From DASUVM01 sp036378955 (GTDB lineage Bacteria; Patescibacteriota; Saccharimonadia; Saccharimonadales; Saccharimonadaceae), in NCBI GenBank assembly GCA_036378955.1, contig DASUVM010000005.1:60576-124575 (forward strand): 64,000 nt of DNA, given 5' to 3'. Positions 8,785-16,928 of this stretch are shown piece after piece. Each line of letters begins with the position of its first letter. Position 1 is the first letter of the stretch. The translations under genes and the position numbers were made by a program. The notes under the pieces are model-generated. The model ran no database searches. It saw only the letters and a list, made by a program, of their open reading frames with translations, and was not told where the DNA came from.

Positions 8785-9492
8785 ATGGTGAGTCAGCAAG
8801 AGCGGGAAAAGGAAATGTTGAGGGAGATGGTCCACTACCTAAGCAGGGGTGGTGGGGCGAAGCCGGAAGAGATCAAACTGGCCGGCTTCCCCTTGCCGGT
8901 GATGTTCGGCAGATACGACAAAAGGCTCGCACAGCGAGCTGTCGAGCTGTACAAGGCCGGTGTCATCCTGCGAATCGTACCGACCGGCGGGCGGGGCAAG
9001 GATTCGGGCGACCTCACGGTGCCCGAGGCCATCTACCTCACCGATGAGATGGTCAAGGGGGGCATCCCCCGAGAGCACATCTTCCCTGAAGTGGAGGCTA
9101 GCAACGGCGGCGAGAACGCCAAGAACAGTCTCCACACCGCCAACGAGCACGGCATCCTGGATCTCTTCGGAGACCTCCTGGTGATCGCCCACTCAACGTC
9201 AGCCCACCGGCTGGCACTCACCCTCGACCACGAGGCGCAGCCATGGGGCTGGCGCGGCGGTGAGATGATCGTCGTCACCAGCGGATACGTCCCGAACTAC
9301 AACGACCCGAAGGATCGCTACGAGATCCTGGGAGAAATGGTCCGTGTCTACGACTACGCCGAAAAGGGCTTCCTGACACGAGACCCGAAGCTGTTCGGCG
9401 GGCCCAAGGAGCGCGACCCGCGTCTGCTCGAGCTGGTGGAGTACGCGCGAGCCAACCTCGCCGAGGCGAAGGCGGCGGCAGAGGCGGCATGA
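8785..9492 (+). CDS. DUF218 / YdcF-ElyC-SanA-like protein
   Basis: A 235-residue protein of the DUF218 family, whose members (ElyC, SanA, YdcF) affect envelope polysaccharide metabolism or bind S-adenosylmethionine. Motifs in order: RIVPTGGRGKDSGDLTVPEA, EASNGGENAKNSL (family E-x-S-x-N-T-x-E-N pattern) and IAHSTSAHRLAL. No signal peptide or membrane helix is seen, unlike ElyC. ATG 8785 is preceded by GGAG only two bases away; GTG 8788 has better spacing and is an alternative. GC-rich codons match the divergent phosphatase gene, not the neighbours. Confidence 0.8.
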   Translation: MVSQQEREKEMLREMVHYLSRGGGAKPEEIKLAGFPLPVMFGRYDKRLAQRAVELYKAGVILRIVPTGGRGKDSGDLTVPEAIYLTDEMVKGGIPREHIFPEVEASNGGENAKNSLHTANEHGILDLFGDLLVIAHSTSAHRLALTLDHEAQPWGWRGGEMIVVTSGYVPNYNDPKDRYEILGEMVRVYDYAEKGFLTRDPKLFGGPKERDPRLLELVEYARANLAEAKAAAEAA

Positions 9493-9497
9493 TGCGA

Positions 9498-9537
9498 GGA
9501 TGGGGCGGCCGGGAGTCTCCCGGCGCCCCATCCTTTT
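9498..9537. terminator. GC-rich hairpin terminator
   Basis: Stem GGATGGGGCG (9498-9507) with CGCCCCATCC (9524-9533), continuing through CCGGGA/TCCCGG to a GTC loop with one bulged G, then TTTT. It closes the DUF218 gene and lies before the convergent gene ending at 9548. Confidence 0.9.
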
Positions 9538-9547
9538 AAAATACTTT

Positions 9548-11641
9548 CTAGCCCTCGGGCTCGTATTGAGCTAAGAATTCATTAAGCGCTTTGACGCCAA
9601 CGGCATAGAACTTCAACGCATTGCCCGGATTGTAATATACCTGGTGTTTTAACCGGCGAATATATAGCGCCCCGGCATGAAACAACATGGCGCGCCGCTC
9701 AGCTTCGCTAATGTAGCGAGGTGCCAGCTCATTGTGAATAAATTGCCATAGCCGCAAATATCGGGCCGAGGCATGCTCGCGAAACTTTATAATATTTTTG
9801 CCCTCGAGCCTCACGATATCTTCGTCTCTAAATAAAAACTCATAGCCGCAATAAAACGATTGCGCTAGTTTGCCAAATTCAAATACCGGGCCGTTTATAA
9901 TGTTGCCGTCTGGCGCAGGGTCGATAATAACCACCTTCTTTTTTGAAGGCGACACCAAAAAATTATCAACCGAGGCATCGCCATGCACCGCCGGGCTATG
10001 CCTAAAGGTGGCAATATCCCTCCAGGCCTGCTTATTTGCTTTTATTTTGGCCATTATTTGTTGCAGGTTGTCATATTCGACACCATTCACCAGGATGATC
10101 GGCCGCCCCAACGCAACCCTGATGTCGTCGTTTGCAATGGCCGCTTTTTCAACACAGCCATAAATGTGCTTGTTGATAAATGCAGTTCGCGCCTTCGCGT
10201 TATAGGTTGGCTCGGGCGCCTTCTTGTGCAAATGATCATACAGCGACTTCCATATTTTTTCGATAATCTCCCGCGATTCTTTCACTGATGAATGGTGAAT
10301 ATATTCAAAAAACGGAACGTTTTCAGGGTCGTATTGAAGGTCAATGGCATAGTAGCTGTTGGTTTTTTCTTCGCCAATCACCTTCACAAGGTTTCTCATC
10401 TTGCTGTGGGATTGTAGCCAATCATATTGTGCCTTCAGTCGGTCTTGGTATTCTAGCGGGATAATCTTTTTTACATATAGTTCATCGCCCGACAACACCA
10501 ACACGGTGATTGCATCTGAGCCGCCCTTAAAATATTTTACTAAGCGGAGCTTGCCGGTAATTTCAAGTTTGTGTAGCGTACGGGCCAGTGAATTACCAGC
10601 AAAGTACGAATCGAGAAAGGCTGGGAACTCTTGTGATATATCTTGGTGGCGCATGAGCTTATTAATGTATGGGTCAGTCTTTACCCGTTTGGCGGTTTGT
10701 TTTGTGCCAGGCCGGTAAAATAAAAGTGCCACCAGCCCAATAAACGCAGTCGGCAGCAATAAAAGCGCCCAGACTAGTCGGGCATAGACATCAAGCACTT
10801 CTGCCCCGGCTTTTACCGGTAAGAAGTTGGCAAGCTGCTGATATGAGCTGGCATCTAGCGGGCTCAGCGAAACAACATAGGGAGACAAGCTCGCCACAAA
10901 CGCCTGAAGGGCGCTACTGACTGGCAAGAGCGCCACCACCAACATTAAAACAGAGACAAAATAAAGTAACCATGAAGTAACAGCGTACAAAATGTAGTTT
11001 TTCACCTGCCGTCTATCGCCAAAAAAGCTTTGCAGGCCAAAAATAAGCGACCACACCTTAAAGCGAATACGGTTCGCTATTGAAGCATTAAACAGGTTCG
11101 CTATTGCCGATACCACCATAAGGAGCTGTTTATTCTCGTTTTTAAGCAGCCACAGCGCCCAGAGCAATATAGTCGCCAGCAGCATAGCAGCCAGGGCGAT
11201 CATTAAAACGCCGGTATGCATAATACCCATTAGCGCAAAGCCAATTAACAGAAGTGCACCTAAAAAAACCACGTCGGTTGCACGCTCTATAACCACAGCC
11301 GAGAACGTATACAGCAGGCTGATATGCAGTCGCCTTGCCACCAGATATGACCGCACCAGCTCCCCCACCCGAAACGGCAGCAGTATATTAAACAAATACC
11401 CGATCGAAAGGGCGCCAAATTGAAACTTCATGCTACTCTTTGCAGCTTGGTCTAAAATAAGCTTTGTTCGTTTTGCCCGCAAAAAATGGCCAGCAAGTTG
11501 AATAAGCACTGAAACCGCAACCAACCCAGCAACCAACGGATGGCTCATTAAAAAGAGGGCCATTCCCCCCAGCATTCCCTGTGCCATATAAATGCCAGCG
11601 GCCGAAAGCAACACGGCGAGCACGAGAAGCAGCGGCTTCAT
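9548..11641 (-). CDS. Membrane flippase-like domain fused to a kinase-like (APH-fold) domain
   Basis: A 697-residue two-part protein. Residues ~1-310 contain about eight membrane helices and the conserved stretch LFNILLPFRVGELVRSYL of the UPF0104/AglD/MprF-like lipid flippase-synthase superfamily. The remaining ~380 residues are soluble and contain HGDASVDNFLVS and VIIDPAP, matching the Brenner (HxDxxxxN) and metal-binding motifs of aminoglycoside-phosphotransferase-like small-molecule kinases. Together they suggest a lipid-linked substrate that is moved or built in the membrane and phosphorylated on the cytoplasmic side; this is inference. Its start overlaps the preceding HAD gene's stop by one base (TAATG). 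Confidence 0.8.
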   Translation of the reverse strand: MKPLLLVLAVLLSAAGIYMAQGMLGGMALFLMSHPLVAGLVAVSVLIQLAGHFLRAKRTKLILDQAAKSSMKFQFGALSIGYLFNILLPFRVGELVRSYLVARRLHISLLYTFSAVVIERATDVVFLGALLLIGFALMGIMHTGVLMIALAAMLLATILLWALWLLKNENKQLLMVVSAIANLFNASIANRIRFKVWSLIFGLQSFFGDRRQVKNYILYAVTSWLLYFVSVLMLVVALLPVSSALQAFVASLSPYVVSLSPLDASSYQQLANFLPVKAGAEVLDVYARLVWALLLLPTAFIGLVALLFYRPGTKQTAKRVKTDPYINKLMRHQDISQEFPAFLDSYFAGNSLARTLHKLEITGKLRLVKYFKGGSDAITVLVLSGDELYVKKIIPLEYQDRLKAQYDWLQSHSKMRNLVKVIGEEKTNSYYAIDLQYDPENVPFFEYIHHSSVKESREIIEKIWKSLYDHLHKKAPEPTYNAKARTAFINKHIYGCVEKAAIANDDIRVALGRPIILVNGVEYDNLQQIMAKIKANKQAWRDIATFRHSPAVHGDASVDNFLVSPSKKKVVIIDPAPDGNIINGPVFEFGKLAQSFYCGYEFLFRDEDIVRLEGKNIIKFREHASARYLRLWQFIHNELAPRYISEAERRAMLFHAGALYIRRLKHQVYYNPGNALKFYAVGVKALNEFLAQYEPEG

Positions 11642-12207
11642 TATAAAAAGTTCCTGACATGCACTGTTTTGATGCCGGCCGCCCGAGCAGCGTCAAGCCC
11701 TCTCTTAGAATCTTCAAAAGCAATTACTTCACTGGCTTTTAAACCAGTCTTTTCTAAAGCCACAAGATAGGCTTCTGGGCTTGGTTTCATGGCCGAAACT
11801 TCTTCACCAAAAACGGTCGTTTTAAAATATTGCTCCAGGTTGTGCGCCCGCAAAACAGCCAAGCCGTTGCTTTTTTTAGCAGTTGTTACTAGAACCGTTA
11901 TGTAGTGTTCTGACATTTGTTCTAAAAAGGCGAAAAGGCGCTTATTAAGTTGTGAAAGATGAAGCTGCTCAGGATAATGCTGTTTTTTTCGTTGGTTTAT
12001 TGCTCGTATTTCGTCATGTGTAGCCTTTGGTAAAAGCCGTGGCAAGAATGCAGCCGAACTCTCGCCCGCTTTAATGTAGTCTTTGAGCTCTTCGCCCAAC
12101 CCTATACCCTTAATATCTTCGATCGCTTTTTTATAGGCACGAAAATTTGACTCATGCGTATCAACAAGCGTCCCATCTAAGTCAAAGAAAAATCCTTTAA
12201 TATCCAT
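11641..12207 (-). CDS. HAD-superfamily phosphatase / phosphomutase-like
   Basis: A 188-residue HAD hydrolase of the beta-phosphoglucomutase-like class. Motif I is FFDLDGTLVDT (nucleophile and acid/base aspartates), motif II VLVTTAKKS, the motif III lysine lies in AMKPSPEAY and motif IV is VIAFEDSKRGLDAA. An alpha-helical cap lies between motifs I and II. It is translationally coupled by TAATG to the flippase/kinase fusion downstream. A phosphatase paired with a kinase domain suggests both act on one phosphorylated sugar or polyol, but the substrate is unknown. Confidence 0.87.
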   Translation of the reverse strand: MDIKGFFFDLDGTLVDTHESNFRAYKKAIEDIKGIGLGEELKDYIKAGESSAAFLPRLLPKATHDEIRAINQRKKQHYPEQLHLSQLNKRLFAFLEQMSEHYITVLVTTAKKSNGLAVLRAHNLEQYFKTTVFGEEVSAMKPSPEAYLVALEKTGLKASEVIAFEDSKRGLDAARAAGIKTVHVRNFL

Positions 12208-12259
12208 CAGAAGTTATAAGCACCTATTAGCTTGCGACTCTCTCTCAAATTTCGGTTCT

Positions 12260-12320
12260 ATTATACTAAAAAAACACCTTATATTGAAACGTTTGCTTTA
12301 AAAATACGATATCGTATAGT
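12260..12320. promoter_or_regulatory. Divergent promoter region with a 14-bp palindrome
   Basis: Minus strand: TATAAT at 12260-12265 for the HAD gene. Plus strand: TATAGT at 12315-12320, six bases before the gtrA-like ATG. A perfect palindrome ATACGATATCGTAT (12304-12317) overlaps the plus -10 box and could be an operator. Confidence 0.5.
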
Positions 12321-12326
12321 GAAGGA

Positions 12327-12728
12327 ATGGAGATGGTAAAAAAAGTCTTAAAAAACAAACGGCTTGTTAAATATTTCGTGGCTGCGGTGATAATTGTTTT
12401 TATTGAGCTTGCCGTCTTTCAAATTCTTTACCTTGTGACCGAAGATTCGTATTTTTCGACAACTGCCAGTTTTATTTTTGCCGTCATTCTCAACTGGGTA
12501 GCAAGCCGGTTATTTGTATTCGGTGCCTCAGTTCATCACCCGTTACGAGAATTCTTGATGGTGTTTATTGCTAGCATTGTCGGGCTCGGTATACAGCTTG
12601 GTGTTGTGTATGTGAGCGTCTCGGTTTTGCTGCTATACCCGCTTATCGGCAAGGTTTTGTCTATCTTTTTTTCGTTTTTCTGGAACTACCTGTTCAGATC
12701 TAAAATTATATACCGTGAAAAAGTATGA
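12327..12728 (+). CDS. GtrA-family membrane protein
   Basis: A 133-residue protein with four membrane helices, the GtrA family size and topology (PF04138). GtrA proteins are thought to move polyprenyl-phosphate-linked sugars across the membrane for later transfer. Landmarks are the opening KRLVKYFVAAVIIVFIE and NWVASRLFVF in the second helix. It overlaps the next membrane gene by ATGA, so it likely supplies lipid-linked sugar to that GT-C-like protein. The ATG at 12327 is six bases after the -10 box (leaderless); ATG 12333 is possible. Confidence 0.87.
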   Translation: MEMVKKVLKNKRLVKYFVAAVIIVFIELAVFQILYLVTEDSYFSTTASFIFAVILNWVASRLFVFGASVHHPLREFLMVFIASIVGLGIQLGVVYVSVSVLLLYPLIGKVLSIFFSFFWNYLFRSKIIYREKV

Positions 12729-14626
12729 AAGTGGCGTTTTTAAAAAAATTCCCTATTCCACCAAAAATCCTTACCGTTCTTAAAAGTGATATTTTTATTT
12801 ACATTGTTATCACCAGCCTTCTGGCGGCTTTTTTTGCCTGGCGCTTTCCGAATCTTATCTTGTATCCAAATTTTTATGGTGAAGATGGCAGCGTATACTT
12901 ACAGCATATCTTTGACAAGGGCTGGCTAGCGGCTACTTTTACCCCTTTTAACGGATACTTCATTGTTGGCCTTTACCTATTGTGCCATGTGGCAATGCTC
13001 GTGAATGCGCTGCTTGGTGGCGATCTTCTGACGCTGCCAGTGCTGTTTAGCTGGGTTGCTATCTTTTTCATGTCGGCGGTGATTTGCTTGCCGTATCTTT
13101 TGTTTCGCCGTGTTTTTGGCAGGCTGAAGGCTTTGGTGACAATACTGCTCTGTGCCGTTTTACCTCTACCTCAAACGCCTTATGCCATATTTGGCATTAT
13201 AGGTAATCAGAAGTTTGTTTTTGTTTATCTGGCCTTTCTTTTAATTCTATGTCGCTTCTTCTTCTGGAAGGAGCTGTCTTTAAAAAAGATCATTCTCATT
13301 GATGCAATTTTGCTTGTGTGCGCCTACACCAGCAGTGTGACATATCTTCTGCTGCCGGTGCTACTTTGGCCCGTTCTTCAAATCTTCGTTACGCATAAAA
13401 AGAGGCATAGTTTTTTTGCATCGCTCAAACGTATCTTAAAAGACAAGGCGACTCTTAGCCTGCTGGGCGTATTCGTGCTTCTAATCCCCCAATTTCTCTA
13501 CGTTATGCTAAACGGCATACCAAAACTAAGTGGGTATCTTGATACTCCTTATGACTTTAGTAAAACAATAGAAATATTCGGTAACCGCACACTCGTCTAT
13601 GCCATAACACACAGTCTTAATCAGTTTATGAGCGATACTAAAATAATTGTGCTATTAATTATGCTGCTTGCAGCTGGCTGGATAGCGCTAAAGGGTCGTC
13701 AAAAATTTGTCTTTTTCTTTGGTATATACACGGCGATAGTTTCGAGCTTGCTGTTTGTTGTTAATCGCCCTGGGGTTTCTGATTTTTTCTTTCATTACAA
13801 CAGAAATGGGAGCGGGCCCGACCAGTTCTTTTTTGCCCAAACACTTGGCATGTATCTTCCGCTTGTTCTGCTGGTGTTCGCTCTTGGAGCCCTCATACAG
13901 AAGAAGATTTTATCGCGAGTATTCGTTAGCGTGGCGGTTGCATTTTTATTTATTACCGGCGCGCTAGGCGTTGCCGTTTATGACACGATCTGGAAGAACG
14001 CTGGGCTGTATGAAAATCACATTAAAACTTTAACCGATCAAGCATTGGTGCAGTGTAAAGACAAAGGCAAAGCAAAAATTCGGGTATATATGTACACGCC
14101 CGCCGGCCCTAACGAGGGTTTTGTAGGTGTGTTTCCCCGCCAGAGCCTCTGCACGGCTAACCTTTATGTTCGCTACCAGCTTGACACTCAAGAGCTCGGG
14201 CTGAGAACCTTTCAAAATAAGTTTGTTACAATTAGAAAAAATTCAGAACTACAACAAACCTTTGTCGCCGGCCAACAGAAGCTAAACGGTATAAAAATAT
14301 TCTTGTCTAACTTTGGTAATTCGCTGAGGAACTCGCAGTATACCTTGCACTTGTTCGAAAAAGACTGCCGTACGGTCGTTAGATCGGCACAGCTCCCCAT
14401 GTTATCAATTGATAGCTCGTATTATCGGGCATACTTTTCGGCAATAAACGATTCGAAAAATCGCACCTATTGCCTTGGTTTGTCGCCGCCTCATTCCTCT
14501 CAGTTTGACCCGCTTGCTTTGCAGCTTTCTGAGCCACACATTTACACTGCCGGCAGGTTGACGATCGACAAACAAGAATCGCAGCAGGATATCGTTTTTG
14601 CTCCGCTTTATGATTTTCATAAATAA
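12725..14626 (+). CDS. Polytopic membrane protein, GT-C-like
   Basis: A 633-residue membrane protein not recognised with certainty. About ten to eleven hydrophobic helices fill residues ~20-430, and a soluble, probably extracytoplasmic domain fills ~430-633. The first outer loop contains acidic residues (FYGEDGSVYLQHIF), the place where GT-C glycosyltransferases carry their catalytic Asp. Together with the upstream GtrA gene this suggests a lipid-sugar-dependent glycosyltransferase working outside the membrane. The next gene (14632) encodes a protein of the same general plan. No catalytic assignment beyond this is supportable. Confidence 0.6.
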   Translation: MKVAFLKKFPIPPKILTVLKSDIFIYIVITSLLAAFFAWRFPNLILYPNFYGEDGSVYLQHIFDKGWLAATFTPFNGYFIVGLYLLCHVAMLVNALLGGDLLTLPVLFSWVAIFFMSAVICLPYLLFRRVFGRLKALVTILLCAVLPLPQTPYAIFGIIGNQKFVFVYLAFLLILCRFFFWKELSLKKIILIDAILLVCAYTSSVTYLLLPVLLWPVLQIFVTHKKRHSFFASLKRILKDKATLSLLGVFVLLIPQFLYVMLNGIPKLSGYLDTPYDFSKTIEIFGNRTLVYAITHSLNQFMSDTKIIVLLIMLLAAGWIALKGRQKFVFFFGIYTAIVSSLLFVVNRPGVSDFFFHYNRNGSGPDQFFFAQTLGMYLPLVLLVFALGALIQKKILSRVFVSVAVAFLFITGALGVAVYDTIWKNAGLYENHIKTLTDQALVQCKDKGKAKIRVYMYTPAGPNEGFVGVFPRQSLCTANLYVRYQLDTQELGLRTFQNKFVTIRKNSELQQTFVAGQQKLNGIKIFLSNFGNSLRNSQYTLHLFEKDCRTVVRSAQLPMLSIDSSYYRAYFSAINDSKNRTYCLGLSPPHSSQFDPLALQLSEPHIYTAGRLTIDKQESQQDIVFAPLYDFHK

Positions 14627-14631
14627 CAACT

Positions 14632-16290
14632 ATGCGCAAAGTTTACTCAACTATACAGACGACGATACGTAAGCGCCCTTATGTAATTTCTTGCACGGTC
14701 ATACTCTTCTATCTTTTAGTCTTTCAAAATAATTTTGTGACGTCGGGCGACGCCTGGGCTGAGAGTTACGCAGAGTACCTTGATGAATCCGTTCGCCTAG
14801 GGTGGTCAGAGGTAATTGCCCAAAACTGGGCGGGTTACTTCAGCCTTGTGCCGTCTTTTATTGCCAAGGCATATGTTGCGCTTAGCATGCCGCTTGGGTA
14901 TATTGATATTTTTTATAGAGCCGTTGTTATCTCTTTTAGCGTGCTCACGGCCTCGCTTTTTGCGTTGAAGCTTAATCGCATACTGATCGCCAGCGACACG
15001 CTTCGTATTTTTTTGTCGCTCGCCACTGTGGCCATCTTGTTTGATGTTACAAGCTTCTCATTTATTAACATCTGGTACTTGGCATTTCTGCCGCTATTAT
15101 TCATCTACTTAAGCCGCGAGAAGCTACCACTGAAGGCCGATATTTCACTGGGTGTGCTTGGTGCACTGATTTCTCTTAGCAAGCCCTTCTTGGCCATCAT
15201 CCCACTCATAATTATACGGGCAATTCGCTCCAAGCAATGGGTCGGGCCACTCATTTTCTTGTTTGGCACCGCCCTTCAGACATTTCAAATTATCTTCAAC
15301 GATCGTCGCCAATTGGTCGAGAGTGCCACTATATCACTTCAAGATACAATTGGCGGCATATTTACCGGCAGCGGTGTATCGCTCTTAAAGCTATGCGGCA
15401 TTATGCCAGCCTCGCTGTGGGTCGTTGGCGTCGCAAACCTCGTTCTTCTCGGGTTATTCACGCTACTATGGCGAACTCGAGGCTTTTGGGTGGCCTCTAC
15501 GCTTGGTGCAGTGTATCTGTTTGGAGTGTATACCTATGTGCTTGCACCAGACTTCCCCGTTTATTCAGGCATACATAACTTTCAAGAGTTATACAGCTTC
15601 ACCCATAAAAGTCAGCGAGAGATAGTGATTAGCGGTAGTCTCATTATAAGCTTCTTTCTGCTTATAGAAAGTTTTGCTGTATATATGAAGAAGAATAAGC
15701 ATACATTCGCACCATATCTACCGATTGCCTTATCGCTTATCTTATTGATTATTATTTATAGGCCTATCGATACGGTCAGTGCCGGTGTATCAACAAAGCC
15801 TATCGAACCGTTCCGGCAAGATCTCAACCAAAACTTACCCACCTGCCTGCCGCTTTCACCCACGCCGGTATTTATGCATGACATTAACTGGTTGTACGCA
15901 CATAGAACAAAGTGCAATGCCGCAACTCACGACACGAATATCTTCAAGCCCGATTTCAATCATATGAATACGGTGCCGCATAAAGCTAGGTTTTCATTTA
16001 ACGCTGCTTATTTCGGAGTCAGCGAAAGCAGCTTGGGCGCCGTTGTTGTCCCTGTTGACAATAAAACCGGGGAAGCTAATAAACTTATAGTGAAAGATAA
16101 TAAAAACAACCGTTTCGAGGCAAGCGTCGAGCCCCGAAAAGGAATCCAATTTATCACTTTTAATACCCGAGGTATTGAAAGCAGAGAAAATTACAACTTA
16201 CAATTCTTCTCAGAACGCGCTGGTATCTTCTTGGGAACGTTCACCGGCACGCCTCATGCCATCGTCTACCTGTATTTCTTGACTAAATAG
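14632..16290 (+). CDS. Polytopic membrane protein, GT-C-like
   Basis: A 552-residue protein with about ten membrane helices followed by an outer soluble segment (~395-552). It resembles its upstream neighbour in plan, with an acidic first loop (VTSGDAWAESYAEYLDES), but the two are not obviously close in sequence. It starts five bases after the previous stop, in the same operon. A role as an outer-face glycosyltransferase or polymer-modifying enzyme is inferred from position and topology only. Its stop is followed at once by a promoter for the next gene. Confidence 0.6.
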   Translation: MRKVYSTIQTTIRKRPYVISCTVILFYLLVFQNNFVTSGDAWAESYAEYLDESVRLGWSEVIAQNWAGYFSLVPSFIAKAYVALSMPLGYIDIFYRAVVISFSVLTASLFALKLNRILIASDTLRIFLSLATVAILFDVTSFSFINIWYLAFLPLLFIYLSREKLPLKADISLGVLGALISLSKPFLAIIPLIIIRAIRSKQWVGPLIFLFGTALQTFQIIFNDRRQLVESATISLQDTIGGIFTGSGVSLLKLCGIMPASLWVVGVANLVLLGLFTLLWRTRGFWVASTLGAVYLFGVYTYVLAPDFPVYSGIHNFQELYSFTHKSQREIVISGSLIISFFLLIESFAVYMKKNKHTFAPYLPIALSLILLIIIYRPIDTVSAGVSTKPIEPFRQDLNQNLPTCLPLSPTPVFMHDINWLYAHRTKCNAATHDTNIFKPDFNHMNTVPHKARFSFNAAYFGVSESSLGAVVVPVDNKTGEANKLIVKDNKNNRFEASVEPRKGIQFITFNTRGIESRENYNLQFFSERAGIFLGTFTGTPHAIVYLYFLTK

Positions 16291-16319
16291 TTGAAAAATT
16301 GCACAAAAGTGCTTATACT
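16291..16319 (+). promoter_or_regulatory. Promoter for the secreted-protein operon
   Basis: TTGAAA (16291-16296), 17-base spacer, TATACT (16314-16319): five of six matches in each box. The RNA start near 16326 shows that translation begins at ATG 16342, not in the open frame from 16291. Confidence 0.75.
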
Positions 16320-16341
16320 TATAGGTAGAGTACGGTTATTT

Positions 16342-16926
16342 ATGAAAATTCAGCATCAAAATAAAAACAAAAAACGTGTGTTTATCGCCTGTATTGCGGT
16401 TGTCATTCTATTGGCTGGGCTGGCCACTTACCTTTTTGCGTTTAAAGGCACCTTCTTTGGCTGGAATCCTATTATTAAAACAACGCACAATTATGGTGAC
16501 GTACCCACGTCTGATCAAATAAAAGCCGGTGAAGCTATCGAGCAACAGACTGACGAAGCCTCACATTCGGGCGAGAATCCGAACGCGGTTGGTAGTGAGC
16601 GCCCACCGGCTTCCACTCCTGATCCAAATGGCGGCAAAGCTATTGTCGCTATTCGCATCAGTAGCGTCAACCAAAATGACGGTCTGCTTCAGATACGTAC
16701 GCTCATTTCTTCGATCATTTCAAGTGGTACTTGCGCGCTTGTGCTTCAAAATGGTAGCTCTGTTATTACGAAAACGGCCGAGGTACAAGCCTTGCCAAGT
16801 TCAGCAACCTGCAAAGGTTTTGATATACCGCTTTCTGATGTTCCTGACGGTGTATGGCGCGCTACCCTCACTTTTGAAAATGCCACCCTTAAGGGTAGTG
16901 AGACAAAAGATATAACGGTTATATAA
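16342..16926 (+). CDS. Membrane-anchored hypothetical protein
   Basis: A 194-residue protein with a positively charged N-terminus (KIQHQNKNKKR), one membrane helix (VFIACIAVVILLAGLATYLF) and an extracytoplasmic remainder. The outer part has a hydrophilic linker rich in Pro/Glu/Ser, then an all-beta-looking domain (residues ~95-194) with two cysteines (SGTCALVLQ, SATCKGFD) that could form a disulphide. No family is recognised. It is followed after two bases by the large secreted lysozyme-like protein and is probably an accessory to it. Confidence 0.6.
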   Translation: MKIQHQNKNKKRVFIACIAVVILLAGLATYLFAFKGTFFGWNPIIKTTHNYGDVPTSDQIKAGEAIEQQTDEASHSGENPNAVGSERPPASTPDPNGGKAIVAIRISSVNQNDGLLQIRTLISSIISSGTCALVLQNGSSVITKTAEVQALPSSATCKGFDIPLSDVPDGVWRATLTFENATLKGSETKDITVI

Positions 16927-16928
16927 TT

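Noticed and set aside
16291..16341. Upstream extension of the membrane-anchored protein from a TTG at 16291
   Set aside because: The TTG is the first half of the -35 box of a good promoter and precedes the RNA start.
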